A DNA stretch of 64,000 nt from Ulvibacter antarcticus. GTDB taxonomy: Bacteria; Bacteroidota; Bacteroidia; Flavobacteriales; Flavobacteriaceae. The notes below the pieces were generated by a model. The model had not been told where the DNA came from. It searched no databases and was given only the letters and a program-made list of their open reading frames with translations. Of the stretch, positions 34,978 to 44,928 are shown piece by piece; the stretch's first letter is position 1; every line of letters begins with the position of its first letter. The stretch spans positions 806,001 to 870,000 of the forward strand of contig NZ_REFC01000011.1 of assembly GCF_003688405.1 (NCBI RefSeq), read 5' to 3'. Position numbers and translations under genes: made by a program.

Positions 34978-35915
34978 AATATTATTTAAATCTCTTTTTG
35001 ACGGTATTTTTTGCTACAACATCGGCGTTGATGGCTCAGGACTATGAACGCGTAGATGCGTCTATTTTATTATATCCTGAAACCTTTAAAGCACCAGAAC
35101 AGTTAGCAAAATTTATAACCCGCGATTTCATTTCCGAAGAGGAAAAAGTAAGAGCAATGTACAGTTGGATTATTCAAAATATTGCATACGATCCCGATGA
35201 GTATAAAAAATTCAACTTCAATTTTAAAAACTACCGCGAGCGAAACGAAAAGGAAGAAAAAACCCGTGAGAAGATTATAGAACGAACACTTCAAAAAGGA
35301 ATTGCTGTTTGTGAAGGTTATGCCATGCTGTTTGAAAAATTATGCGAACTTCAAGGGATAGAAAACTATCTGGTGCGAGGGGATATCAAGACCAATTTTA
35401 ATGATATTGGAAGACCATTTAAGAAGAGTCATATGTGGAATGTGGTGGTTTTGGAAGGGAAACCCTATTTATTCGATGTAACCTGGGGCGCTGGAAAATA
35501 CAGAAACAAATTTTTAAAAGAACCTTCGTATTTTTTCTATAAGACAGAACCCGAACTTTTCTTTAAAACACATTATCCCGACATGCAGGAAGATGCGTTT
35601 TTAGATCGTTTAGTATCGAAGGAAGTTTTTGCAAACATGCCATTAATTATTAAGGAAGAGATGAAGATGGGTGATATTGAAAGTCCGATGATGGGAATAA
35701 TTAGTAGGGACGAATATTTTGATCAGATACTCTTTACTGTGAATTCTGAAACTATAGAAAATGTTAGTTATTCGTATGGAAGCGATACTCTTGAGGTACG
35801 TGATTTTGAAAGAAAAGGTGATCAGTTGAGATTTAGTATTCCGCTACAGCCGGGAGCCGATAATTTGCTGATTTATTTTGACAGTAAACCCGCCTTAGGA
35901 TACAAAGTACAGTAA
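34974..35915 (+). CDS. Exported transglutaminase-like protein
   Basis: A 313-residue protein with a signal peptide (MKYYLNLFLTVFFATTSALMA) and a transglutaminase-like (papain-type) core: Cys113 in GIAVCEGYAM, His153 in KSHMWNVV and Asp168 in LFDVTWGAG complete the triad. It could act as a protease or a cross-linking enzyme in the periplasm. The C-terminal ~100 residues are not recognised. It overlaps the previous gene by 4 bases. Confidence 0.88.
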   Translation: MKYYLNLFLTVFFATTSALMAQDYERVDASILLYPETFKAPEQLAKFITRDFISEEEKVRAMYSWIIQNIAYDPDEYKKFNFNFKNYRERNEKEEKTREKIIERTLQKGIAVCEGYAMLFEKLCELQGIENYLVRGDIKTNFNDIGRPFKKSHMWNVVVLEGKPYLFDVTWGAGKYRNKFLKEPSYFFYKTEPELFFKTHYPDMQEDAFLDRLVSKEVFANMPLIIKEEMKMGDIESPMMGIISRDEYFDQILFTVNSETIENVSYSYGSDTLEVRDFERKGDQLRFSIPLQPGADNLLIYFDSKPALGYKVQ

Positions 35916-35917
35916 TT

Positions 35918-36277
35918 ATGAATATTGAAGAGTTCCGATCGTATTGTTTGAATAAAAAAGGCGTGACCGAGTCATTTCCTTTCGATGAGCAAACCCTTGT
36001 TTTTAAAGTGATGGGAAAGATATTTACCATTACAGGTTTGGAACGACTACCACCAGAAGTTAATCTAAAATGCGATCCAGAAAGAGCTATTGAACTTCGA
36101 GAAGAGTTCGACGGCGTTATCCGTCCTGGTTATCATATGAACAAACAACTGTGGAATACCATTGAAATTGAAGCCATTCCCAGAGATTTATTGTTAGAAT
36201 TAATCGATCATTCTTACGATTTGATTGTTAGCAAATTAACTAAAAAACTAAAGGAAGAACTAGATAAGCTTTCTTAA
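35918..36277 (+). CDS. MmcQ/YjbR-family protein
   Basis: A 119-residue protein of the MmcQ/YjbR family, opening MNIEEFRSYCLNKKGVTESFPFDE and carrying VNLKCDPERAIELRE and IRPGYHMNKQLWNTIE. The fold is CyaY-like and DNA binding is suspected for the family but not shown. Last gene of the five-gene cluster; its end overlaps the converging acetyltransferase gene by 4 bases. Confidence 0.88.
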   Translation: MNIEEFRSYCLNKKGVTESFPFDEQTLVFKVMGKIFTITGLERLPPEVNLKCDPERAIELREEFDGVIRPGYHMNKQLWNTIEIEAIPRDLLLELIDHSYDLIVSKLTKKLKEELDKLS

Positions 36278-36738
36278 TCGTCGATTGACAATCTCATGTT
36301 TATAAGGTGAGGTTTAAAGCCCGCTTTCTCATAGGCTCTTATAGCTGGGGGATTGTCATTATAAACATCCAGACGAATTTCAGTAACATTGCGTTTCTTG
36401 CACCAATTAATTAGTGCGTCAAGTATCATTTTGTTCAATCCTTTTCCACGATGTTCCTTTGGCACAAACATAAAGCCCAAGTATCCTTGATATTTATGAT
36501 CTAAGTAAGGCTTTGCCTCAACCATTTTTACATAGCCTGAAGCGACAATTTCTTCATTAATTTCAGCTACATACACTTCGGAAGAAGATGCCTTTATCAA
36601 TTCTCCAATATCGTAATAACTGATTTTCTCCTTTTTTAGAGTTGGATCCATACTTCGTTCTGCAGCGATAACACCTTGTTCAAACTCTAAAAGAATTGGA
36701 AGGTCTTTTACCTTAGCTATTCTAACTTTTGCAACCAT
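36274..36738 (-). CDS. GNAT-family N-acetyltransferase
   Basis: A 154-residue acetyltransferase. The acetyl-CoA-binding loop is VPKEHRGKGLNKMIL, followed by EIRLDVYNDNPPAIRAYEKAGF, the classical motif B. Acceptor unknown. It starts 3 bases after the upstream gene on the same strand, so the two probably share a transcript. Confidence 0.9.
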   Translation of the reverse strand: MVAKVRIAKVKDLPILLEFEQGVIAAERSMDPTLKKEKISYYDIGELIKASSSEVYVAEINEEIVASGYVKMVEAKPYLDHKYQGYLGFMFVPKEHRGKGLNKMILDALINWCKKRNVTEIRLDVYNDNPPAIRAYEKAGFKPHLINMRLSIDD

Positions 36739-36741
36739 AAC

Positions 36742-37173
36742 TTAACAGGACATATCGGCAACTATTTTCCATTCACCGTCGATCTTTTTGAAAATAATTA
36801 TAAAAACACCATTCGCGTCTCCAACTTCTCGTTTTAGAAAATATTCACCCATTACCCAATAAGAGCCGGTATCGATTTTGGAAATATCGTTTATTTTAAA
36901 GTTTAAAATCCCTGAATGTGCCTTAGTTGGATAACTTTTTTTGTAGTTATCGAGCGTTTGTTGCCACCCTTTGGTGAGGCCGCTACTTCCATAAAATTTA
37001 AGTGAATCACTCTTCCAGTAACCTTGCATAAAGCCTTCCAGATCATTGGCAGACCATGCTTTTTCTTGTAGATTCAATACAGAAAGGATAGAGGCTTTGT
37101 CTTCAGCTTCCGTGGTTTGAGCACAAATGTTGGTGCCTGCTAAAACTAATAAAAGTATCAATATGTTTTTCAT
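36742..37173 (-). CDS. Exported DUF4440/SnoaL-like protein
   Basis: A 143-residue protein with a signal peptide (MKNILILLLVLAGTNICAQ) and one NTF2-like domain: LNLQEKAWSANDLEGFMQGYW, then YWVMGEYFL and DGEWKIVADMSC. The family is a binding or enzyme fold of varied use. ATG at 37173 is chosen because it starts a proper signal peptide; an in-frame upstream start adds a charged leader. Confidence 0.82.
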   Translation of the reverse strand: MKNILILLLVLAGTNICAQTTEAEDKASILSVLNLQEKAWSANDLEGFMQGYWKSDSLKFYGSSGLTKGWQQTLDNYKKSYPTKAHSGILNFKINDISKIDTGSYWVMGEYFLKREVGDANGVFIIIFKKIDGEWKIVADMSC

Positions 37174-37680
37174 AATAGTATTGGTTTTCTGACTGGTATA
37201 GCAAAGTTGAGATTTATGTCTCAATATTCCTTAATTACATATCATTAATTAAAAGTAAGACTAAAAAGAAAAGTCACAATCAAAGGTGAGACAAATTTAC
37301 AATCTAAATGCGCTTTTATCTGTGAGGATTTTTAAACATTGGGATAATAAATGGACTACATTTTGGAACGATTATGCAAAAACTATTTCATAAACTGAAA
37401 ACTTCGACTAGAACACTATCGCCACTTCGTTTTTTATAAATAATTATAAAAGAGATGTTTAAACAATAAATATTGTATATTTAACATATCTAAATTTCAG
37501 CAATGACCAACGAAATGCCCCAAGCTTTTTCGTTTTGATTCCCAAATTTAATCCCCAATTTCATTCCTAATTGATATCTCCCCACAATCGTCCTTACTTC
37601 ATTGTAGCAGCTTATTAAGGCAAAAGTTAAAAAATTGAATTTTCAACAATTATCAATATACTAACTAATCTTTATGCTTT
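37174..37680. other. Intergenic region without recognised gene
   Basis: About 500 bases between divergent genes. A/T-rich; no long open frame, tRNA-like fold or strong hairpin seen. Confidence 0.6.
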
Positions 37681-38508
37681 ATGAAAACTAAACACACACC
37701 AATTGGAGTACTAATTATCTTTTTATTATTAGTAAACACGGCAATTGTTAATGCTCAGGAAAAACCGGTTATACCGGCCTATGTAGCAGTCACAACAATG
37801 CATTGGAATATGGAAATGGAAGATTTTGACATGGACAAATGGAAGGCGACAGAGAAAGAGTATCTCGACAAGGTAACCATGAAGAACGAACATGTGCTAA
37901 GTTCATCTTTCTATCTACACTATTTCACTGCAGATAATTCTGAAGTAATCTATGTGCGAACCTACCCATCATGGGATGCCATCGATAAAGCCGTAACCCG
38001 TAATGAAGAACTTGAAAAATTGGCATGGCCCAATGAAAGTGCTCGTGACGCATATTTCAAGAAACAAGGAGCTTATTATTCCAATGAACATTCAGATGAG
38101 ATTTATGCTCCAATTCCCGGTGCTAAATTACTACCTCAAGGGTCTAAAGAAGATTATATAACTTATGTACGGAAAAGTCATTTTGCGTTTCCTGAAGATG
38201 GTTCCCGAGAAGATTTCATGGCGCTAAGAACTGAAGGTAACGAGAAGATTATTCAAAAGAATGAATTTATTAGAGCGTATTATCCAAATGTTCATGCTTG
38301 GGGATCAGACAGGACCGAATTCATGGAAGCATTTTATGTTGACACCTTAGCCGATCTAGACAAGATGCTTGATAGACAAGGAACACTTGCCGAAGAAGCC
38401 TGGCCTAATGAGACTGCTAGGACAGCGCGAAATAAAAAAGTCTCTAAATACTTTACAGGAATTCATGGAGATTTTATTTATAGAAGGATTGGAGTATTGT
38501 CAAAATAA
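37681..38508 (+). CDS. Exported protein with internal duplication
   Basis: A 275-residue protein with a signal peptide ending VNAQE. The rest is two related ~100-residue halves: LAWPNESARDAYFKK with GAYYSNEHSDEIYAPI in the first, and EAWPNETARTARNKK with KYFTGIHGDFIYRRI in the second, each preceded by a strand and helix pattern (YVRTYPSWDAIDKA, FYVDTLADLDKM). The pattern suggests a dimeric alpha-beta-barrel-like fold made within one chain. No function assigned. Confidence 0.7.
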   Translation: MKTKHTPIGVLIIFLLLVNTAIVNAQEKPVIPAYVAVTTMHWNMEMEDFDMDKWKATEKEYLDKVTMKNEHVLSSSFYLHYFTADNSEVIYVRTYPSWDAIDKAVTRNEELEKLAWPNESARDAYFKKQGAYYSNEHSDEIYAPIPGAKLLPQGSKEDYITYVRKSHFAFPEDGSREDFMALRTEGNEKIIQKNEFIRAYYPNVHAWGSDRTEFMEAFYVDTLADLDKMLDRQGTLAEEAWPNETARTARNKKVSKYFTGIHGDFIYRRIGVLSK

Positions 38509-38519
38509 TTCAAATTAAT

Positions 38520-38568
38520 ATTAAGTCTATTTGCGCGCGTCAACTCAATTCGCCCAAATAGACTTAAT
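38520..38568. terminator. Bidirectional terminator
   Basis: ATTAAGTCTATTTG (38520-38533) pairs perfectly with CAAATAGACTTAAT (38555-38568), and T-rich runs lie on both sides. It separates the converging duplicated-domain gene and the fusion gene. Confidence 0.85.
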
Positions 38569-38570
38569 TT

Positions 38571-41500
38571 TTAGTATTGCATCATAAAATCTTCTGTAAA
38601 AACCGTCTTGAGTCGGAAAATCAGTTCCGAGGCGTTTGCTTTACTGAAAACCATAGGTGGTTTAATTTTTAATACGTTATAATCTGGCCCATCTGTGCTC
38701 ATAAGAATTCCTAACTCCTTCATTCTGTCTGCCAAATAGGAAGCGTGTTCAGCAAGTGGGTTTTTATTAGCATCATTTAATTCGAAACCGAGAAAAAGTC
38801 CTTCTCCACGAACGTCGCCAATAATTGGAAACTCCTTCCGAAGCGATTGTAATTCGGACTTTAAATAGCCTCCCGTTTCTAAAGCATTTTGCTGTAGTTT
38901 TTCCTTCTCAATAACGTCAAGCACGGATGTTCCAATGGCGCAGGAGACCGGATTTCCTCCGAAGGTGTTAAAATATTCCATCCCCGTATTAAATTTCTCG
39001 GCAACTTCTCTAGTGCAGGCAACTACTGCCAATGGATGACCGTTACCAGCCGGTTTCCCCATGGTAACGATATCAGGAATTACGTCATAGAGTTCAAATG
39101 CCCAAAAAGTTTTACCCATTCGTCCGAAGCCCGTTTGCACTTCATCGGCAATACATAGTCCGCCGGCACTTCGAACATGCTTATAAACTTCCTTAAAATA
39201 ATCTGCATGCGGGACGATTTGCCCGCCACAACTTATCATGGATTCTCCAATAAATCCGGCTATTCCTTCGCCATTTGCCTTTTGATGCTCAATATGTTTT
39301 TTGGCATAGGACGCATATTCTTTACCACTATTTTCCCCGGGATGGCGTCCTCGAAATGGATCCGGTAAGGGTAAAATATGGGTTGAAAGAGGTTGACCAC
39401 TGCCACCTTTACCATCAAATTTATACGAACTAACATCCATAACGGCATTAGTGTTACCGTGGTATCCAACTTCGATAGCAAGAAAATCATTTTGACCGGT
39501 ACAGATTTTAGCCATACGTAATGCGAGTTCATTGGCTTCACTTCCCGAATTCACAAAATGCAATACACTTAGTTCTTTTGGAAGTTTTTTCAATAATGCG
39601 TCGGCATACGATATGATGTTTTCATGTAAATAGCGAGTGTTTGTGTTAAGAAGCGCCATTTGTTGTTGCCCTGCTTTTACCACTTCAGGATGTTGATGCC
39701 CAACGTGGTTCACGTTATTTGCGGTGTCGAGATATTTTTTCCCGTCAGAATCTATTAAATACGCACCTTCACCTCGAACGATATGCATTGGTTTGCTATA
39801 CGACAAGCTTAAACCTTTACCTAAATGTTCTTTTCTGAAAATTTTCATTTTTTCTTCGGAAAGATCTGCCTTTTCGGGAACGAGTTCTTCTAAAAATAGT
39901 AGCATAGGATTGGGGCAGACGCTCTTCCATACAGATTCCTCTGAAGGAAACGCGACGCCGGGAAAATTTTCTCCATTTCCCATCAAATCCATCATCAACT
40001 GAAAGTGTAAATGAGAAGGCCAGTTTCCATTTTCTGAAAAGGCACCAACATTTGCAATAAGATCACCTTGTTTTACATGCTGCCCAACTTTAAAACGTGA
40101 GAGTGAAGCTCTCGATAAGTGACCGTATAGTGTGTAAAATTTCTCTTGGTTGAAGGCATGTTCGATAATAATTGTGGGTCCGTAGTCTTTTACAAAATCG
40201 TTATCATGCAATATTACAATTACACCATCAAAAGGTGTATGTATGGGGGTTTCAGTAGGAATCCAAAAGTCAGTTCCTAAATGTACAGTTCGGTATTGCG
40301 GACCGTTGTTACTTTCACTTTTAAAAGCTTCGGTTGAATAAAAAGGTCTTGTTTCAAGATAACCATTGGCGAGTAGGGAATTCGGATTTTCTCTTTGTAA
40401 CCGTTGCAATTTAAATTCCGATAAGGCCGGGTCGTTGTATTCCGAAGCATTCCCTAAAAATATACTACCAACACTCATGTCGATATCTGTGAGCTTATTA
40501 AAACTAAGTGTTGGAAATACATTAGAAAGTGATACTTTGTTAGTTAAAGCCCATTCTTTAAATTGGTCATAAGATGGATGTGCCGAATATCCACAAGTTT
40601 CTCTAAAACTATACAACGCAAAGTGCGGATGTATGGAGCGCCATTTTTTTAGCAGTAACCAAGCAGATTTTTCACTTATAGTATGGTAGTCTGAACTTCC
40701 AACTTCTTTTTTCCGAATAGTCGATTTTGTGACTGAAATAACAAGTCTTATCCCTACTAAAGTGTACAAACACTCTAATTCTTTTTCCGATAAAGGATAG
40801 TGTTTATTATATGCTTTTACAATATCCAAAGCAGCCGCTAAAGGATCGGGAATATCCATAATGGCGTAAGTTAACACTATCGCCAGATCGTTGATGGTTT
40901 GGGTGTAAACTGCATCACCAAAATCAATTATGCCTGTTACTTTCGGATTTTTTAAGTCTTCGGAGACCAGAATATTGTAATCGTTTGCATCGTTATACAC
41001 CACACTTTTTGTTAGACTTTTATATGTGGTTTGTATATCTTCAAAACGATCTAGAAAACTCCCTACTAACTTTCGTTCTTCCGCAGTAAAAAGTTGTATA
41101 AAATCACGAGTCCAACGTACTTCGGCCAGATTCCATTGGGATGTATGCTTCGAAGCCGGATGTTCAAAATCTAATAATGCCTTGGTGATTTTCCCCGTTT
41201 GTTCGCCTAAATTATTTCTAAGCATTTCAGTTTTCGGATTCACTTTCGCCCAAAGCCGGCCATCGATCCAATTGAGTAATCTTATTTTTCGAACTGTCCC
41301 ATCTTCGGAATTATAATCGCTTAGATATTTGCCGTCCATATTGGGAAGCACAGATGGTAGCTGAACATCCAATTTTTTTGATTGCAGGTGCTTTAGAAGT
41401 TCATTCTGAAATTCAAGGATATTGAGATCTTGATCCGTGGGAGAAATTTTCAGAAGATAATAGTCGCCTTCAGCTGTTTTTAGTTTAAAGTTTTCATCGG

Positions 41501-41591
41501 TATCACCGGGAAGTGTAAATGCTTCAGAAGTTATTCCGAAGAAAAGTAAAGCAATTTCCGAAGCTTTTTCCGAAGAAATTATAATCGCCAT
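38571..41591 (-). CDS. Three-domain fusion: APH-type kinase, M23 peptidase-like, class III aminotransferase
   Basis: A 1006-residue fusion. Residues ~15-330 are an aminoglycoside/choline-kinase-type phosphotransferase with [10 protein letters not shown] (Asp201, Asn206) and IIDFGD (222-227). Residues ~430-545 are an M23/LytM-like domain with HLGTD (437-441) and SHLHF (526-530). Residues ~590-1000 are a PLP class III aminotransferase with [21 protein letters not shown] and [12 protein letters not shown] bearing the Lys. Kinase plus lyase-like aminotransferase recalls ethanolamine-phosphate or hydroxylysine-phosphate phospho-lyases, so phosphorylation and then elimination of an amino alcohol is a fair guess. 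The ATG at 41591 is preferred to a TTG at 41600. Confidence 0.9.
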   Translation of the reverse strand: MAIIISSEKASEIALLFFGITSEAFTLPGDTDENFKLKTAEGDYYLLKISPTDQDLNILEFQNELLKHLQSKKLDVQLPSVLPNMDGKYLSDYNSEDGTVRKIRLLNWIDGRLWAKVNPKTEMLRNNLGEQTGKITKALLDFEHPASKHTSQWNLAEVRWTRDFIQLFTAEERKLVGSFLDRFEDIQTTYKSLTKSVVYNDANDYNILVSEDLKNPKVTGIIDFGDAVYTQTINDLAIVLTYAIMDIPDPLAAALDIVKAYNKHYPLSEKELECLYTLVGIRLVISVTKSTIRKKEVGSSDYHTISEKSAWLLLKKWRSIHPHFALYSFRETCGYSAHPSYDQFKEWALTNKVSLSNVFPTLSFNKLTDIDMSVGSIFLGNASEYNDPALSEFKLQRLQRENPNSLLANGYLETRPFYSTEAFKSESNNGPQYRTVHLGTDFWIPTETPIHTPFDGVIVILHDNDFVKDYGPTIIIEHAFNQEKFYTLYGHLSRASLSRFKVGQHVKQGDLIANVGAFSENGNWPSHLHFQLMMDLMGNGENFPGVAFPSEESVWKSVCPNPMLLFLEELVPEKADLSEEKMKIFRKEHLGKGLSLSYSKPMHIVRGEGAYLIDSDGKKYLDTANNVNHVGHQHPEVVKAGQQQMALLNTNTRYLHENIISYADALLKKLPKELSVLHFVNSGSEANELALRMAKICTGQNDFLAIEVGYHGNTNAVMDVSSYKFDGKGGSGQPLSTHILPLPDPFRGRHPGENSGKEYASYAKKHIEHQKANGEGIAGFIGESMISCGGQIVPHADYFKEVYKHVRSAGGLCIADEVQTGFGRMGKTFWAFELYDVIPDIVTMGKPAGNGHPLAVVACTREVAEKFNTGMEYFNTFGGNPVSCAIGTSVLDVIEKEKLQQNALETGGYLKSELQSLRKEFPIIGDVRGEGLFLGFELNDANKNPLAEHASYLADRMKELGILMSTDGPDYNVLKIKPPMVFSKANASELIFRLKTVFTEDFMMQY

Positions 41592-41794
41592 AGCATACAA
41601 TTTAGACTAACAATATTAGTAAAATTTATGCAGCTTGTTCACAAGCAATATGATTGTGTTTAAAGATGGGTTTTTGGTAAATTCATTCATCGAAGGATAT
41701 TGTAGATTCAACGAACTCAATGACGGATTAATCGATAATTGGTGTCCTTTTACATAAAAAGACACGTACTTTATAGCTAACTTACCTGTCAAAT

Positions 41795-42202
41795 ATGTCG
41801 AAAAAATTAACGATTCTTTTTCTGGAAGATGATATCATCGAAATCATGAAAATGAATAGGACTATTAATAAATTAGGACTTCCGCATCGTCTGCTCGAGG
41901 CTAAGAATGGGGAAGAAGCTATAGAATTATTGAAAAGTATTGAAGTGTTACCGGATATAATTTTACTCGATCTTAACATGCCAAAAATGAATGGTATTGA
42001 ATTTTTGACTATTTTAAAAACAAATGAATTCCTACAGCACATTCCCGTGATTATGCTAACTACGTCGAATACTCACAGCGATCTCAAGGAATGTTATAAG
42101 ATAGGAATTGCAGGTTATATGCTAAAACCATTAAGTTATAAGGAATATGTGTTTAAAATTGAAACATTGCTTGCTTACTGGAGTGCCAATGAATTAATAT
42201 GA
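41795..42202 (+). CDS. Rcp1-like single-domain response regulator
   Basis: A 135-residue receiver: LFLEDDIIEIMKMNR opens it (Glu11, Asp12, Asp13), Asp59 in ILLDLNMPKMNG is the phospho-acceptor, and MLTTSN and MLKPLSY hold the switch Thr and Lys. The long loop style resembles Rcp1-type regulators that pair with PAS/GAF kinases. It lies 22 bases ahead of the kinase gene and starts a four-gene signalling operon. Confidence 0.92.
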   Translation: MSKKLTILFLEDDIIEIMKMNRTINKLGLPHRLLEAKNGEEAIELLKSIEVLPDIILLDLNMPKMNGIEFLTILKTNEFLQHIPVIMLTTSNTHSDLKECYKIGIAGYMLKPLSYKEYVFKIETLLAYWSANELI

Positions 42203-42224
42203 CGATCATCTTATCGAATCTATT

Positions 42225-44597
42225 ATGATAAAAACGATAAAACAATTAGAGAATGAACTTGTTTTTGAGCGGCAAGCGCGTAAGTTGGCTGAGGATCAAT
42301 TGAAGGAAAATGAGTTAGAATACAACCGATTAATGAATCAACAGCTCGAAATTTTTTCGGACTTAGAAGAGTTGATTGTGGAGAAAGACAGAATGCTAAA
42401 TGAACTGTGTAATAAGGTTGTAGACGCTTATTTTATTTTCGATATGGACGGAAATTTTCAAAAAATGAACACTTCTGCCTATGCGCTTTTTGAATTAAAT
42501 AAGAAACAAAAGGGAAAAAACATAGAGAAGTTAGTATTAAAAGAAGATCATGTTAAGTTTAAAAACGGCTTGAAGACGATCAGGGAAAAGGGGGTTAAAC
42601 GGAAATTTAGATTTAGAATTCACTCGAAGAACAATAATTATAAGCACTTAAGTATAAATGCTGGTGTTATGTATAATGAAGACGGGGAACCAATAGGAGT
42701 CCATGGAATTGCAAGAGATATTTCTGAAGAACTCGAAATGCGAAACAGCCTAATAGAATCTGAAAGCCGTCTTGATGCATTAGTGAATCATCTGGATAGT
42801 GGTGTATTTCTTGAAAATGAAAAAAGAGAGGCCGTTATATGGAATAAAAAGGCATTTGAGATCTTCAATATTCCGAAGGACTATAACTACAAGGGAAAAG
42901 ATGTATCGGGCACGACAGATACGGTGAAAAGTTTTTTTAAGGATCCTGAAAAATTCGCGGTTCGAAATAAAGAAATTGCTGAAAACAAAACCTTGGTTAC
43001 AGGAGAAAAGGTGAAAACAGCCAACGGAAAGTATATTGAGTTCAATTATATACCTATTTATAATGATGCTGAATTTAAGGGGAATCTCTGGACATTTAAA
43101 GACGTGACCACGAGAATGAACAGGGATGAACGGTTAAATATTGAGAAGCAAAAGTACGGGCGGATCATTGAAAACATGAATATGGGTTTTATAGAGTTAG
43201 ATACAAATGAAACTATAACATTTGTAAATCAAGCGATCCTGAATATATCCGGTTACTCAAAAGAAGAGTTAATTGGAACAAAAGTACCAGATCTTTTTCC
43301 TATTAAGGAAGAGGTGTCTAATGCTAAACAAAGGATAGCAAATTCTAATGAAGGGGAATCTGAATCTTTTGAGATTAAAGTCAATAATAAGTTAGGAGAA
43401 GAACAGATATGGCTTGTGAGCTCATCACCAAGTTATGACAATAATGGTGAAATATATGGTGGAATAGGGGTGATATTGGACATCACTAAAACAAAAAATC
43501 TAGAACTTCAAAAACAAAATCTAGTAATCAATTTAGAAAAGCAAAGGCAGAAATATAGAAGTATTATAGCCAATATGAGTTTGGGAATGATCGAATATGA
43601 CCCTTCGAATGCCATTACATTAGTGAATCAGAGTCTACTCGACATGTCTGGTTATACTGAAGATGAGGTTTTAGGGAAAAGTATATTGGAAATTTTTCAA
43701 TTAGGGAAGCAGGTGGAATTTGCAAAACAAAAAATAGCGAATCGACGCAAGGGAATTTCAGAGTCTTTTGAAATTGAAGTACAAAATAAAAAAGGAGAAG
43801 AACGAACCTGGTTGGTAAGTTCAGCACCAAATTTAGATGAAAAGGGAGTGTTCACAGGAACAATAGGAGTGATTTTAGATATTACCGATAGAAAAAATCA
43901 TGAGATTCTGAAGGAAGAGCTTTTGTTCAAACTAGAGAAGAGTAATAATGAACTCCACGAATATGCTCATATTGTTTCACACGATTTAAAATCTCCATTA
44001 CGGAGTTTATTTGCACTCGTAAGTTGGTTAAGAGATGATAATACAGACAAATTAAATACAGCTAGTCTGGAACATTTGGACTTGATGGAAACGACGCTGG
44101 AAAAAATGGATCAATTAATAACAGATATTCTAAGTTACTCGAGTTTGTCTGAGGATACTTCGGAAAATCAAGAGGTAGATTTGAATGATTTAATGACTGA
44201 AATTGATAACATGTTGTATGTTCCGAAGCATATTAGTTTACAGGTTCTAAATAGGCTGCCTACTATCAAAGCAGACCCAACGAAACTTCAGCAATTATTT
44301 CAGAATCTTATTAGCAATGCTATTAATTATTCCGATAAACCACAGGGTTATATTTACTTAGATTGTGAAGATGAAGGTTCCAAATACCATTTTTCAGTAC
44401 GAGACAATGGAATTGGGATTGAAACCAGATATTTCGATAAAATATTTGAAGTTTTCCAATCTCTAAGTGATGACACAGATTCATCAGGGATTGGACTGTC
44501 AATCGTAAAAAAGATCGTAACCTTATACGGAGGAGAAATATGGTTAGAGAGTGAAATGAGAGTAGGTACTACGTTTCATTTTACAATTAAAAAGTAA
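42225..44597 (+). CDS. Multi-PAS sensor histidine kinase
   Basis: A 790-residue cytoplasmic kinase. An N-terminal coiled coil (LENELVFERQARKLAEDQL) is followed by four PAS domains, the last two very alike (NMNMGFIELDTNETITFVNQ and NMSLGMIEYDPSNAITLVNQ), showing a recent internal duplication. HisKA has His586 in AHIVSHDLKSPLRS, and the ATPase domain has NLISNAINYSD, VRDNGIGIE and SSGIGLSIVKK. It is encoded between a receiver and an HPt protein, so it likely feeds a phosphorelay. Confidence 0.93.
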   Translation: MIKTIKQLENELVFERQARKLAEDQLKENELEYNRLMNQQLEIFSDLEELIVEKDRMLNELCNKVVDAYFIFDMDGNFQKMNTSAYALFELNKKQKGKNIEKLVLKEDHVKFKNGLKTIREKGVKRKFRFRIHSKNNNYKHLSINAGVMYNEDGEPIGVHGIARDISEELEMRNSLIESESRLDALVNHLDSGVFLENEKREAVIWNKKAFEIFNIPKDYNYKGKDVSGTTDTVKSFFKDPEKFAVRNKEIAENKTLVTGEKVKTANGKYIEFNYIPIYNDAEFKGNLWTFKDVTTRMNRDERLNIEKQKYGRIIENMNMGFIELDTNETITFVNQAILNISGYSKEELIGTKVPDLFPIKEEVSNAKQRIANSNEGESESFEIKVNNKLGEEQIWLVSSSPSYDNNGEIYGGIGVILDITKTKNLELQKQNLVINLEKQRQKYRSIIANMSLGMIEYDPSNAITLVNQSLLDMSGYTEDEVLGKSILEIFQLGKQVEFAKQKIANRRKGISESFEIEVQNKKGEERTWLVSSAPNLDEKGVFTGTIGVILDITDRKNHEILKEELLFKLEKSNNELHEYAHIVSHDLKSPLRSLFALVSWLRDDNTDKLNTASLEHLDLMETTLEKMDQLITDILSYSSLSEDTSENQEVDLNDLMTEIDNMLYVPKHISLQVLNRLPTIKADPTKLQQLFQNLISNAINYSDKPQGYIYLDCEDEGSKYHFSVRDNGIGIETRYFDKIFEVFQSLSDDTDSSGIGLSIVKKIVTLYGGEIWLESEMRVGTTFHFTIKK

Positions 44598-44600
44598 AAA

Positions 44601-44921
44601 ATGCAGGAACATCCCAACCTTTTATATGTAAAAGAGCTCGCAAATGGCGATGAAGTATTTGAAAGTAAACTGCTTTCTGTTATTAAAAAAGAATTATTCG
44701 AAGAAATTGAAAACTATACAAACTGTTTTAAAAATGAACAATTTGTAGATGCGGCTATTATAGTTCATAAACTTCGTAATAAAATCAGTATCTTAGGTTT
44801 ATATAAGGGATCCGAAATTGCTAAGGAACATGAAAACGATTTACGAAATGGAAATAATTCATTGCATTTAGTGTTTTTGGATATATTGGAAAATTTAACT
44901 CAATTTATGCACAACAAATAA
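44601..44921 (+). CDS. HPt-domain phosphotransfer protein
   Basis: A 106-residue helical protein. The predicted phospho-accepting residue is His56 in AAIIVHKLRNKISILGL, which fits the HPt pattern (H-x-L/K-x-x-x) although the usual KGS is replaced by RNK. It starts 3 bases after the kinase stop and ends 7 before the LytTR gene. It could shuttle phosphate between the receiver at 41795 and the LytTR regulator. Confidence 0.75.
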   Translation: MQEHPNLLYVKELANGDEVFESKLLSVIKKELFEEIENYTNCFKNEQFVDAAIIVHKLRNKISILGLYKGSEIAKEHENDLRNGNNSLHLVFLDILENLTQFMHNK

Positions 44922-44928
44922 CCTCACG

